From Phycisphaerales bacterium (GTDB lineage Bacteria; Planctomycetota; Phycisphaerae; WQYP01), in NCBI GenBank assembly GCA_013044165.1, contig JABEVB010000228.1:1-32620 (forward strand): 32,620 nucleotides of DNA. Direction: 5' to 3'. Every line of letters starts with the position of its first letter. The stretch's first letter is position 1. Below the pieces are notes generated by a model. It did not search any database. It was given only the letters and a program-made list of their open reading frames with translations, and was not told where the DNA came from. A program made the translations under genes and the position numbers. This document shows, one piece after another, positions 1 through 8,156 of this stretch.

Positions 1-123
1 GACATTGAGTACCTGTGGCTGTTTTTAACCGTAGCCGGGGCGCTGACACTCCTTTGGGCGGGCCTGATGCAGCGGCTGATGATCAGTGCGGCCGACATTT
101 TGCAGGCTGGCGGCGAAGAATAG
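1..123 (+). CDS. C-terminal end of a membrane protein (possible MFS-type transporter), truncated by window edge
   Basis: Frame 1 is open from the first base to a TAG at 121-123 and encodes 40 residues. They start with a hydrophobic segment (YLWLFLTVAGALTLLWAGL), which is a likely last transmembrane helix, and end in a short polar tail (DILQAGGEE). A final helix followed by a short cytoplasmic tail is common in MFS permeases, but nothing here identifies the family. The gene converges on thiG, with 29 bases between the two stop codons. The rest of the gene lies outside the window. Confidence 0.6.
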   Translation, partial: DIEYLWLFLTVAGALTLLWAGLMQRLMISAADILQAGGEE

Positions 124-152
124 CCCACCAGGGTGCCATAGAACCAAATACG

Positions 153-977
153 TTAAGCGCCGACACGGCCTTCCCACGGGCTGCTGGCGGTGGCGTAGAG
201 CTTTCGCGGAATGCGGCCGGCGACATGCGCCAATCGGCCCGCTTCGGTCGCAAGCCGCATGGCATGGGCCATGGCGACGGGTTCGCGGGCGCCGGCAATG
301 GCGGTATTAAGCAGCACGCCATCTATGCCCAGTTCCATGGCGAGGGCAACATCGCTGGCGGTGCCGACGCCGGCATCCACAATAACCGGATAGTTGGGAT
401 CGTTTTGCTTAAGCTCTTCGAGAATGATGCGAATGGCATTGGGGTTAAGCACACCCTGGCCCGAGCCAATGGGCGAACCGGCGGGCATAATGGCCGCAGC
501 GCCGGCCTCTTTGAGCCGCTTGCACAGCATCACATCATCTGAACAGTATACGAGCGCCTGAAAGCCATCTTTAACGAGCACTTTAAGCGCCTCAAGGGTG
601 CCGACGGGTTCGGGCAGGAGCGTTTTGGTATCGCCAAGACATTCAAGCTTGACCCAGTCGGCTCCGCAATAGCCGGAGTCGGTAAGCATTTCGCGGCCAA
701 GGCGCGCCACGCGCACCACTTCTTCGGCGTTAAAGCAGCCGGCGGTGTTGGGCAACAGGATGTAGCGTTTGGGGTCAATGAAGTCGAGAATATTGCGGCC
801 GGAGTTTTTATCCACCAGGCGTTCGCGGCGCACGGCCACGGTGACGCAGTTTGAGCCGCTGGCATCGTGGCATTGCTGCATAAGTTCCAGCGAGGCGTAC
901 TTGCCGGTTCCCACAATAAGCCGCGATTTGAGGGAGTAAGGCCCGATTTTAAGTTCTTGCGAAGCCAGGTTGTTCAT
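153..977 (-). CDS. thiG: Thiazole synthase ThiG
   Basis: The 274-residue product matches the family length. ThiG condenses deoxyxylulose 5-phosphate, dehydroglycine and ThiS-thiocarboxylate sulfur into the thiazole phosphate of thiamine; it is a cytoplasmic TIM barrel. Visible family motifs are the N-terminal [14 protein letters not shown] (about 76-81), DWVKLE with Lys110 as the expected Schiff-base lysine, [12 protein letters not shown], and the C-terminal phosphate-binding segment [10 protein letters not shown] / [12 protein letters not shown] chose ATG 977 because the protein then begins just before the conserved [12 protein letters not shown]. The frame stays open upstream to 1145 but there overlaps thiS. 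It lies 40 bases after thiS on the same strand, so the two are probably co-transcribed. Confidence 0.95.
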   Translation of the reverse strand: MNNLASQELKIGPYSLKSRLIVGTGKYASLELMQQCHDASGSNCVTVAVRRERLVDKNSGRNILDFIDPKRYILLPNTAGCFNAEEVVRVARLGREMLTDSGYCGADWVKLECLGDTKTLLPEPVGTLEALKVLVKDGFQALVYCSDDVMLCKRLKEAGAAAIMPAGSPIGSGQGVLNPNAIRIILEELKQNDPNYPVIVDAGVGTASDVALAMELGIDGVLLNTAIAGAREPVAMAHAMRLATEAGRLAHVAGRIPRKLYATASSPWEGRVGA

Positions 978-1017
978 ACGATGTATTGTATAGCGCAGCC
1001 GCCGAGAGCGGCGGGGC

Positions 1018-1218
1018 TTATCCTCCACCAACAAAAGTAACAATTTCAATGGCGTCGCCCGGCGAAATGGCGGCCTGGGCATAAGCTTTACGCGGCACAA
1101 TGTCGCGGTTTTTTTCAACAGCAACGCGCACAGGCTCCATGCCAAAACGCTGCAAAAGCTGCGCGATGGTTATAGGTTCATCAAGCTTGATGGTTTGGCC
1201 GTTAACGGTTATTTCCAT
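1018..1218 (-). CDS. thiS: Sulfur carrier protein ThiS
   Basis: This 66-residue protein has the beta-grasp pattern of ThiS: MEITVNGQ at the start, then [17 protein letters not shown], and the essential C-terminal Gly-Gly (FVGGG). ThiF adenylates the terminal glycine, which then carries the sulfur used by ThiG. It sits 18 bases downstream of the amidohydrolase gene and 40 bases upstream of thiG, all on the minus strand. No thiF, thiH/thiO or thiE is visible here. No strong Shine-Dalgarno sequence precedes the ATG, so translation may be coupled to the upstream gene. Confidence 0.93.
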   Translation of the reverse strand: MEITVNGQTIKLDEPITIAQLLQRFGMEPVRVAVEKNRDIVPRKAYAQAAISPGDAIEIVTFVGGG

Positions 1219-1236
1219 GTCATCAGTGTAGCAAAA

Positions 1237-2283
1237 TCAGGTGGTTGCGGCGAGCTTAAGCACGCGGCCGTAGAGCCATCGGTTGGCGTTGGCGCGGTAG
1301 AGTTTTTCAAGCACGTCCACCGGCAGGTTCAGGCCGACCAGCCGCGGCACGCCGCCGGGGGCATCGGGGTCGTCAATGGGCGATTCGCCGTTGTAGTCGG
1401 TTTCCCAAAGCTTTTGATGCGTCCACCAGCGGCTGGCGTAATGGTCGTAATTGTATTTATCGCCCACGACCAGGTCGCTGCCAAAAAGAATACGATCTTG
1501 ATTGCGTATAAAAAAGTCGCGCACGCGGCCGACATCCTGGCAGGCGATGGCGCGAACCATCCACTTGGTGGCGCTGGAATCTATAATATAGTGCGGGTAG
1601 CGGTCCAGCCGCTTCTGCAGGGTGTCGAGGTCTTCAAGCGAGCCGCCCATGTGTGCGCCCATGTGAATGCGATCGGGGTATTTTTCGAGCATGCGCTCCA
1701 GCATGGGAAATTGCTCGACAAAAGATTTGTGGCCCTCGGCGGGCGAATATTTTTTTTGTTCGCCAAACCAGGCCTGCGGGTCGCCCACATGGCTCATAAA
1801 GTGATAGCCCAGGCGGTAGGCGTGGTCCATAACGTCCTGAATATCAGGATGGTCGAGCGTCATACCCATGCGTTTTTGCGTGCCGGGCGCATTATGAAAT
1901 TTAATCAACCGCGACCCTTTGGCGTAAAACCCTTCAAGGCGGGTGTGCCAATCGCGGATGAACTCCTTGGGTGAACTCATGGATTGCCATTTGGGAATGG
2001 CGATAAACTCAAAGCGTCCTGGAAATGCCTGGCGCAGAGGCTCTACATCTTCCAGTGGAGCCATGGTCCAGATGCCGCCAATGCTGTAATCATCGGCTGC
2101 ACGAATAAACTCACGGGTAAGCTGCGGGTTGTGACTGTGGGTATGCACATCAATAATGAGGCCGGGAATTTTTCGCTTGGGCGCCGGCTGATAGACGGCG
2201 CCAATGCGGTTGTACGGCGGCGGGCTGCCGGGCAGGGTGGCGGCTTGTGTTGCGTCGGGTGGAGGCAAACTGGGGTTGCTCAT
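1237..2283 (-). CDS. Amidohydrolase family 2 (metal-dependent TIM-barrel hydrolase)
   Basis: The product has 348 residues. After a Pro-rich N-terminus comes IIDVHTHSH (HxH at His47/His49), the first metal-binding strand of amidohydrolases. Later motifs are FHNAPG, SHVGDPQAWF, HMGAHMGG and the C-terminal ILFGSDLVVGD, whose Asp is the expected last metal or catalytic ligand. NANRWLYG near the end resembles the usual amidohydrolase-2 C-terminus (lYr.Na.rl). The specific substrate cannot be read from the sequence. An AGGAA motif lies about 8 bases before ATG 2283. The gene is divergent from the dehydrogenase at 2366 and is the first gene of a probable run with thiS and thiG. A link to thiamine is not established. 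Confidence 0.85.
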   Translation of the reverse strand: MSNPSLPPPDATQAATLPGSPPPYNRIGAVYQPAPKRKIPGLIIDVHTHSHNPQLTREFIRAADDYSIGGIWTMAPLEDVEPLRQAFPGRFEFIAIPKWQSMSSPKEFIRDWHTRLEGFYAKGSRLIKFHNAPGTQKRMGMTLDHPDIQDVMDHAYRLGYHFMSHVGDPQAWFGEQKKYSPAEGHKSFVEQFPMLERMLEKYPDRIHMGAHMGGSLEDLDTLQKRLDRYPHYIIDSSATKWMVRAIACQDVGRVRDFFIRNQDRILFGSDLVVGDKYNYDHYASRWWTHQKLWETDYNGESPIDDPDAPGGVPRLVGLNLPVDVLEKLYRANANRWLYGRVLKLAATT

Positions 2284-2365
2284 CGCGTAATTCCTGTTTT
2301 AATAGTCGTGTGCAGCTTTCACACGCGAGCTGCCTTTTTCCACTGTTCTTTTTAAGGGAAAAGCC

Positions 2366-3151
2366 ATGACCAATGCAACCGCTCCGAGGGGAGCCATCGT
2401 AACCGGGGCGTCGCGCGGCATAGGCCGGCAGATCGCCATTGAACTCGGCTCGCTGGGCTGCGGCGTTTTGGTTAATTATGTGGCCAACGAGCAGGCCGCG
2501 GGTGAAACGGTCGCCGCGGTGCAACAAGCCGGCGGTAAAGCGGTGGCTGTGAAGGCGGATGTAAGCGTTGCGGCCGATCGCCAAAAACTGCTGGACGCGG
2601 CCATTAAGGAGTTTGGCTCGCTGGAACTGCTGGTCAACAACGCAGGCGTAGGGCCAAGCCGCCGCGATGATTTGCTCGACACCACCGAAGAAAGCTTTGA
2701 CCGGGTCATGGCGATAGACCTCAAAGGCCCCTTTTTTTTATCGCAGCTTGCGGCACGGGCCATGCTTACAAACTTGCTCGATGTGGGCGGCCGGCGCGGC
2801 AGCATTGTGAACATTTCAAGCATCAGCGCCTACGCCGCAAGCGTTAATCGAGGCGAATACTGCATTGCCAAAGCGGGCGTCGCCATGATGAGCAATCTGT
2901 TTGCCGTGCGCCTCGCGCGTGATGGCATCAACGTGTATGAAATCAGGCCAGGCATTATAGAAACCGACATGACTGCCGGCGTTAAGCAGAAGTATGACGG
3001 CCTGATAAGCGGCGGCCTTACTCCCATTGAGCGCTGGGGCCAGCCAGCGGATGTCGCCGCCGCCGTAAAGGCGGTAGCGATGGGCCTGCTGGCATTTTCG
3101 ACGGGTGAAGTCATCAACGTGGACGGCGGATTTCATTTACGGTCGCTGTAA
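2366..3151 (+). CDS. Short-chain dehydrogenase/reductase, 3-oxoacyl-ACP reductase-like
   Basis: This 261-residue classical SDR has the Rossmann cofactor motif TGASRGIG (13-20), NNAGVG (91-96), a catalytic Ser at about 152, and YCIAK with Tyr165 and Lys169. IRPGIIETDMT and a C-terminal INVDGGFHLRSL complete the FabG-like pattern. The dinucleotide preference and substrate are not determined. The start is supported by AAGGGAA 5-11 bases before the ATG. It is transcribed away from the amidohydrolase with an 82-base intergenic space that must hold both promoters. A shared role in one degradation pathway is plausible from the pairing but is inference. Confidence 0.9.
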   Translation: MTNATAPRGAIVTGASRGIGRQIAIELGSLGCGVLVNYVANEQAAGETVAAVQQAGGKAVAVKADVSVAADRQKLLDAAIKEFGSLELLVNNAGVGPSRRDDLLDTTEESFDRVMAIDLKGPFFLSQLAARAMLTNLLDVGGRRGSIVNISSISAYAASVNRGEYCIAKAGVAMMSNLFAVRLARDGINVYEIRPGIIETDMTAGVKQKYDGLISGGLTPIERWGQPADVAAAVKAVAMGLLAFSTGEVINVDGGFHLRSL

Positions 3152-3266
3152 TGGTCGGCGCAGGGTGTTGGTGCTCGCTGGGCCGGCGGCTATGGGGCAC
3201 GATTGCTCAAAAGCAATGGCTGGCCTGTTTTAGATTTTTGCTGCGCTGCGCATCGGCGATGGCGTG

Positions 3267-4676
3267 TTAAACATTCAGCGACGGTAAAACGGCGTGGAGC
3301 GCATCGAGACATTCGGGGTCGAGGGCGATGCCGCGGTCTTTTGCCATCAGGGCCAGCGCTTCGCGCACCGGCAGGGCGCCGCGATAGGGACGCTCGGCGG
3401 TGAGGGCATCAAAAATGTCGGCCACGGTGACAATGCGTGTTTCAAGGTTAATTTGCTCGCCCTGCAACCCCAACGGATAGCCTTTGCCATCGAGCCGTTC
3501 ATGATGCGATCTGCCGATATCTGCAAACTCACGGAACAATGGAATGCGGCAGAGAATTTCGCCGGATAGCCGCGAGTGTTCTTTTATTTTTGCATATTCC
3601 GCCGGCGTAAGTTTGCCGGGCTTGTCGAGCAGGGCGTTGCTGATGCCGAGCTTGCCAATGTCATGGAGCAAAGCGGCTCGCCGAAGCCAGCGACGATTTT
3701 TGGGCTGCATACCGAGTTGGCGGGCGATGGCGTCGGCATAGCGGGCCACGCGCGTGCTGTGGCCGAAGGTGAAGGGGCTTTTGGCGTCAATAACGCGGGC
3801 AAAGGCGCGGGCGATAACATCGCAGCGGGCTTCATCAGCGATGATCACGCGGTTAACAGGCTCCAATCGGGCCACGCGCGTGGACAATTCACGTGAGGCA
3901 AGATGTTGCCAGAAGCCCGGTTTGGCGGCCGCAAGCTGCAGGGCACGTACCAGATTGGGGTCAAACCAAGTGCCGCTGCGTTCCTGGGCGCAAGCGAGCG
4001 CTTCCTGCGGGCCTCCCAGCGACCAAAACACCTCCACCACCTGGGCCAGCAGGGCGATGCGCGAGTTCATGGGGATGTCGGTGCCTTTAAGGCCGCGCGG
4101 TCGTCCGCGGCCATCCCAGTATTCGCCCAGGGCTTCGATGGCGGCGGCGGTTTCAGGGCTGAAGCCCATTTCAAGCGCGATGTCGCTGCCACGTTGGCAA
4201 CGTGCGGCGACCAGATCGCTTTGAATTTTTTCGCCACGCATCGCGAGCAAAGCAAAGCGGCGCAATTTTTCAACCAGAGGGGCTTCCGGCGCCAAATGAC
4301 CAATCACGAATTTGGCGAGTGCGACAAAACTTCGGTTGTTTACGCTGGCGTAATCACGTTTGATGGCACGGTCGTCGTTGGCATAAAGTTCAAACACGCG
4401 AGCCGCATTGCTGGAGCAGCCGGCATCTTTAAGCAACAGGGTGTAATACAGATCTGAAAACTGCTGTTCGGGCAATTGAATTTCTTTGGCGATGTGCATG
4501 CCGATCCAGCAGCAGCGCGTGGCATGGCCGGGTGGTAAACCTTCCGTTAAGTCGAGAGCGTAGCTCAACCCGCCCACCAATTCTGCCAGGCGAACGGTTT
4601 GTACCGCCTGGCCGGTGGGCGATTCGGACTGCCTCGTTGTGCAAGCAGCAATCATGGCTGCAAACTCCTCTCTCAT
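3267..4676 (-). CDS. Duplicated HD-GYP domain protein, putative cyclic-di-GMP phosphodiesterase
   Basis: The product is 469 residues from ATG 4676; the frame is open to 4817 but the extra residues show no homology pattern. The N-terminal half holds a degenerate HD-GYP-like unit: GHATRCCWIGMHIA near 50, LLLKDAGCSSN where HD would be, and YWDGRGRPRGLKGTDIP at about 187-202. The C-terminal half is a complete HD-GYP domain with GHSTRVARYA, HDIGK (338-342) and HHERLDGKGYP (391-401). HD-GYP proteins hydrolyse cyclic-di-GMP using a di- or tri-iron centre. No signal peptide, transmembrane segment or receiver domain is visible, so the protein is probably cytosolic. It is divergent from the secreted DUF4139 protein. 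Confidence 0.88.
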   Translation of the reverse strand: MREEFAAMIAACTTRQSESPTGQAVQTVRLAELVGGLSYALDLTEGLPPGHATRCCWIGMHIAKEIQLPEQQFSDLYYTLLLKDAGCSSNAARVFELYANDDRAIKRDYASVNNRSFVALAKFVIGHLAPEAPLVEKLRRFALLAMRGEKIQSDLVAARCQRGSDIALEMGFSPETAAAIEALGEYWDGRGRPRGLKGTDIPMNSRIALLAQVVEVFWSLGGPQEALACAQERSGTWFDPNLVRALQLAAAKPGFWQHLASRELSTRVARLEPVNRVIIADEARCDVIARAFARVIDAKSPFTFGHSTRVARYADAIARQLGMQPKNRRWLRRAALLHDIGKLGISNALLDKPGKLTPAEYAKIKEHSRLSGEILCRIPLFREFADIGRSHHERLDGKGYPLGLQGEQINLETRIVTVADIFDALTAERPYRGALPVREALALMAKDRGIALDPECLDALHAVLPSLNV

Positions 4677-4861
4677 TCGCCCGCCGCGGACTTGAACTGT
4701 GTTTTGACGTTCGGCGGTTGTAAAAGACCAGAAGAACTGGATACCACTGGTATCGGCTCGAACCAGAGGATTACATGAAGCCCGGCGGGCCAGTATAAGC
4801 AACCTGCAAAACCTCATAAAAAAAGGTTTTTTATGGGCCGCGCACCAGAATCTTAAGGGCG

Positions 4862-4867
4862 TATAAT
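4862..4867 (+). promoter_or_regulatory. Candidate -10 box for the DUF4139 gene
   Basis: A perfect TATAAT lies 160 bases upstream of ATG 5027. No good -35 hexamer is found 16-18 bases upstream (the sequence there is GC-rich), so either the sigma factor is not a standard one or this is not the promoter. Confidence 0.35.
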
Positions 4868-4885
4868 AGTTATCTATCGCAAGGA

Positions 4886-4960
4886 CCTGCCCCGGGCACG
4901 CGCTATAAAAAGGCAGGCCGCCTTTAAGAAAATCGGACGGCGGGAACCCAACCGCGTCTG
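4886..4960 (+). promoter_or_regulatory. Structured 5' leader with mutually exclusive hairpins
   Basis: CCTGCC (4886-4891) can pair with GGCAGG (4912-4917). AAAGGC (4909-4914) can instead pair with GCCTTT (4920-4925). The two stems share bases and cannot coexist. Next comes a separate long stem: CGGAC 4934-4938 with GTCTG 4956-4960, and GCGG 4940-4943 with CCGC 4952-4955, closing an 8-base loop. The layout resembles a regulated leader, but it matches no riboswitch consensus I know. Confidence 0.35.
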
Positions 4961-5026
4961 ATGCGTCAAAATACTGTGTGGAGCAGCATGGACTGCAGCC
5001 CTTAAAATCTTTTTCAGGAGCCTACC

Positions 5027-6643
5027 ATGAACAGCAAACTCTTTATGGCCATAAGTCAAACACATTTAACACCGGCCGCCACGCCGAGGCGTCGTGGACT
5101 TTGGCACCGGACGCTGGCGTTTGGCCTCGCACTGGCCGCAACCGCATACGTAAGCCGGCCCGTCCTGGCGGCAGCTCCCAAGCCCGAACCGCTGACGGTA
5201 ACGGTGTATTCTTCGGCCGATCCGGCTGGCTTTGACCCGCAGCAATGGGTCTACAACCAGCGTATTGGCTATAACAACCAGGACCCGGCGGCTATTCCCG
5301 GGTTTGGCGTGGTGAAAGAAATGCGCACCATCAGCGTTAAGCAGGGGCTAAATACGGTTGACTTCAGCGATGTCGCGGCCCTGATAGACCCAACCTCGGT
5401 AAGCTTTGAAGACCTCACCACACCCGCCACCAGCGTGCTTGAGCAGCAGTTCAAATTTGACCTGATCAGTTCCGATAAACTGCTGCAAAAGTATCTTGGC
5501 CGCACCGTCTCGCTTAGCGTACCCAACGGCAGCCGCGGCACCCAGACTGTTTCAGGCAAACTGCTTTCAGCAAGCAATTCGCTCGTGGTGCAGACGGCCA
5601 ATGGATTGCGGATTATCAGTCCCGGCAACCTGCAGCAGATCAAACTTGGGCCGCTGCCCAAAGGCCTCATGATTAAGCCTACGCTGCAATGGCAATTGCT
5701 TTGCCCCACGGCCGGCAAGCAGCAGGTGCTTACCAGTTACGAAACCAAGGGGCTTACCTGGATTGCCGACTACAACCTGGTACTTAACGGCAGCGACAAC
5801 GGAGCGAGCCTTTCCGCCTGGGTGACGCTGCTTAATTTATCGGGCAAAACTTATCGCGATGCCAGGCTCAAACTCATTGCCGGCAATGTGCACCGCATAC
5901 AGCCGCCGCGACCGATCATGATGTACGCCAGGCTGGCCGCATCTAATGCCGCAGAAAATCAGCAGGTGGGCTTTCAGCAGAAGTCGTTTTTCGAATACCA
6001 CATGTACACGCTGCCGCGACTGACCACTATTCGTCAGAACTCCACCGAGCAAATCGCTCTTTTTAGCGCCCGGCCGCACATCGCGGTTAAAAAGGTACTG
6101 GTGTATGCCGGTCAGCCCACTTACCTTGCCTACGGCGGGTATGCAGCGCCGGACCTGTACGCACAGTCCAATATTCAGTCATCCAATGAGGTTGACGTGT
6201 TTATTCGCTTTATGAACAGCAAGGCCAACTCGCTGGGCGTACCCTTCCCCAAAGGAAAGATGCGCGTCTTTAAGGCCGACCCGGCGGATGGCACGCTCGA
6301 GTTTGTCGGCGAGGATTTGATTCATAACACGCCCAAAGATGAGCCGGTGCTTATTAAAGTGGGCAAAGCGTTTGACATTATTGGCAAGCGCACGCAGACA
6401 AATTTTCATGTCAATTCCGCCGGCCACGAAATGACGGAAAGCTTTAAGATAGACCTGCATAATCATTCCAAGGCGGCGGTGCACGTACTGGTGCGCGAAT
6501 ACCTGTTCCGCTGGAACAACTGGAAAATTACGGCTGAAAGCGACAAATTCAAAAAAATCAACAGCCGCACCATAGAGTTTCCGGTGGATGTACCGGCCAA
6601 TGGTGCCAAGACCGTAACCTACACGGTGAAGTACACTTGGTAA
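5027..6643 (+). CDS. Secreted DUF4139 domain protein
   Basis: The product has 538 residues. The N-terminus has a basic patch (RRRGLWHR) and a hydrophobic core (AFGLALAATAYV) ending near VLAAA at about 49, consistent with Sec export to the periplasm or surface. The mature part is beta-rich. The segment around YETKGLTWIADYNLVL, followed by SAWVTLLNLSGKTYRDARLKLIAGNVHR, is the conserved core of the DUF4139 family. The C-terminus (REYLFRWNNWKI, VPANGAKTVTYTVKYTW) is also typical of it. The biochemical role of the family is unknown. AGGAG sits 6-10 bases before the ATG. The gene is monocistronic, with a long leader upstream and a convergent neighbour. Confidence 0.82.
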   Translation: MNSKLFMAISQTHLTPAATPRRRGLWHRTLAFGLALAATAYVSRPVLAAAPKPEPLTVTVYSSADPAGFDPQQWVYNQRIGYNNQDPAAIPGFGVVKEMRTISVKQGLNTVDFSDVAALIDPTSVSFEDLTTPATSVLEQQFKFDLISSDKLLQKYLGRTVSLSVPNGSRGTQTVSGKLLSASNSLVVQTANGLRIISPGNLQQIKLGPLPKGLMIKPTLQWQLLCPTAGKQQVLTSYETKGLTWIADYNLVLNGSDNGASLSAWVTLLNLSGKTYRDARLKLIAGNVHRIQPPRPIMMYARLAASNAAENQQVGFQQKSFFEYHMYTLPRLTTIRQNSTEQIALFSARPHIAVKKVLVYAGQPTYLAYGGYAAPDLYAQSNIQSSNEVDVFIRFMNSKANSLGVPFPKGKMRVFKADPADGTLEFVGEDLIHNTPKDEPVLIKVGKAFDIIGKRTQTNFHVNSAGHEMTESFKIDLHNHSKAAVHVLVREYLFRWNNWKITAESDKFKKINSRTIEFPVDVPANGAKTVTYTVKYTW

Positions 6644-6827
6644 AAGTGCGGCGACTGCCACGGGCTTACGGGCAAATACCGATGAGGCAGTCATAGGCTC
6701 GTAAGCGGCGGTGATTTCAAATTTAACATTTGAGATTTCTGCTTGCGGCGCTGGCCGCGCCACCGGTCGGAGGGCCGCTGTTGAAAGCTTTGTGCGGCAT
6801 ATTTTTCGCCGGCCCGCGGATCAACGC

Positions 6828-7511
6828 CTATGACATATCCAGCGACTGACCGGGCTTTAACGCCGCGCATTTGATGTGTTTGGCCGCGAGCTTGGCGGCA
6901 AATGCGGCCGGGTCCTGCTGAATGGGCGGGAACGTGTTGTAGTGAATGGGCAGCACGCATTTGGCCTGGAGCATTTCGGCGGCGAGCACGGCATGATCGG
7001 GGCCCATGGTGAAATTATCGCCAATGGGCAGGCATGCCAGGTCAATTTGCCAGAGTTTACCAAACAGGGCCATGTCGCCGAAAAGGGCTGTATCGCCGGC
7101 AAAGTAAATGACCTTGCCGCCGGTTTCTATGATCCATCCACCGGGCAGTCCGCCGGGTGAGCCATCTGGGAAGGTACTGGTATGTAGGGCCTGCACCAGC
7201 GTGGCCCGGCCAAACGCAAACGCCCTGCCGCCGCCGGTGTTCATGTGCGCTACTTTAAGACCTTTTTTTTCATACCATGCGGCAATTTCGTATGTGGCGG
7301 CAATAAGCGCGCCGGTGCGCCGGGCGATGCGTTCGGCATCGTCCACATGATCAAAGTGGGCGTGACTCAGGAGAATGGTCTGCGGATTGGGCTTGTCTGA
7401 TTTTACATCGGAGAGCGGACTGCTGTCGTAAAACGGATCAAGCTGAATGACCTGCTCACCCGAAAAAATTTCAAGGCACGAATGTCCGTGATACAAAACT
7501 TTTACCGCCAT
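6828..7511 (-). CDS. UPF0173-type metal-dependent hydrolase (metallo-beta-lactamase fold)
   Basis: The product is 227 residues, the usual length for the UPF0173/YtkL group. The metal-binding motif HAHFDH is at 50-55, preceded by YHGHSCLEI near the start; later come YFAGDT and the C-terminal PIHYNTFPP. These are the ligand motifs of the MBL fold. The substrate of this group is not known. ATG 7511 was chosen over the more upstream start at 7562 because GGAG lies about 8 bases before it and the family starts at VKVLYHGHSC. It is cytoplasmic, as no signal peptide is seen. The gene is convergent with the DUF4139 gene, with 184 bases between them. Confidence 0.9.
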   Translation of the reverse strand: MAVKVLYHGHSCLEIFSGEQVIQLDPFYDSSPLSDVKSDKPNPQTILLSHAHFDHVDDAERIARRTGALIAATYEIAAWYEKKGLKVAHMNTGGGRAFAFGRATLVQALHTSTFPDGSPGGLPGGWIIETGGKVIYFAGDTALFGDMALFGKLWQIDLACLPIGDNFTMGPDHAVLAAEMLQAKCVLPIHYNTFPPIQQDPAAFAAKLAAKHIKCAALKPGQSLDMS

Positions 7512-7772
7512 GGTGATTATCTCCAATCTATCGTTCGCCGCCGCAAAGCCATCAATAGCCAAGGGTCAAAACTAACTGCGATGATAGCAGATGGCGCGCC
7601 CCGCGTTCAAATGCCGCGCAAAAACCCATTCCACTATTAAGACCGTTCAAAACATTGGCCCGACGCCGCTGCCGGACGGCGCATGACGCCATCGTCACGA
7701 TGCAGCAGCATGCGCAGCCTACGGGTGGGTTGCGGCCCCATTTATACCGGGCCGGCGCTACGGGGGTGCGGC

Positions 7773-8156
7773 ATGGCGGGTGTTCCGCTTTCGGGTTTTT
7801 CGGCAAGTGTGGCACTGCCTTCGGGCGTGACGGCGCAGATTTATGATTGCCGCCTGGTGGAAGAGTTTCGCGAGCAGAATGCCGAAGCGTTCAGCGATGA
7901 GGGCTTTGGCAGCGGCACGCTTACCGGCCAGCGGCTGCATGGGGCGGTGGTGGGCTGGCTTACGCAAAATGATCCCGGCATAGGGGCCATGCACTCGCAG
8001 GTGCCTATCACATTCACTGCCGCCGATGGCTGCGTTATTACGGGTTATTTTAACATCACACGCCTGCAGGTACGGCTGAGGGTGGGCGAGGTAAGCATTT
8101 TCACCGCTCTGGTGGCGTCAGTTGGCGCCTACAGCAAAGTTTGGCTTCTGTCGTAG
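7773..8156 (+). CDS. Small beta-rich protein, possible phage tail-tube-like protein
   Basis: The product is 127 residues from ATG 7773, which has GGGGGTG just upstream. It is not clearly assignable. The pattern fits siphophage tail tube proteins: a strand and loop region (VALPSGVTAQIYDC), a polar middle, LHGAVVGWLTQNDPG, then an amphipathic strand pair (QVPITFTAADGCVITGYFNITRLQVRLRVGEV) ending with FTALVASVGAY. Tail tubes usually end in a comparable strand-turn-strand with a final S/T-G-x-hydrophobic. The assignment rests on this resemblance and on other phage structural genes in the window, so it is tentative. It stands alone between a metallo-hydrolase and a hydrolase. Confidence 0.4.
   Translation: MAGVPLSGFSASVALPSGVTAQIYDCRLVEEFREQNAEAFSDEGFGSGTLTGQRLHGAVVGWLTQNDPGIGAMHSQVPITFTAADGCVITGYFNITRLQVRLRVGEVSIFTALVASVGAYSKVWLLS

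Larger units (their letters stand above)
4677..5026. other. 350-base divergent intergenic region with hairpin-rich leader
   Basis: No gene is supported here. On the plus strand the region holds a consensus TATAAT at 4862-4867. It is followed by several short inverted repeats and then the Shine-Dalgarno AGGAG just before ATG 5027. At 4815-4835 there is a perfect 9-base inverted repeat (CATAAAAAA / TTTTTTATG, 3-base spacer). Confidence 0.6.

Noticed and set aside
1195-1974. Plus-strand open frame of 259 codons
   Set aside because: It is antisense to the amidohydrolase, whose motifs are unambiguous.
4815-4835. CATAAAAAA/TTTTTTATG inverted repeat as a terminator
   Set aside because: It sits in a divergent promoter region with no gene ending there and has no GC-rich stem; it may be an AT-rich protein site, but nothing supports a specific role.
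4862-5026. Cyclic-di-GMP riboswitch before the DUF4139 gene
   Set aside because: Hairpins are present, but the GEMM core segments and tetraloop/receptor pattern could not be matched, so only a structured leader is reported.
6717-6733. TCAAAT/ATTTGA inverted repeat between convergent genes
   Set aside because: It is short and AT-rich, with no T-tract in the right place; too weak to call a terminator.
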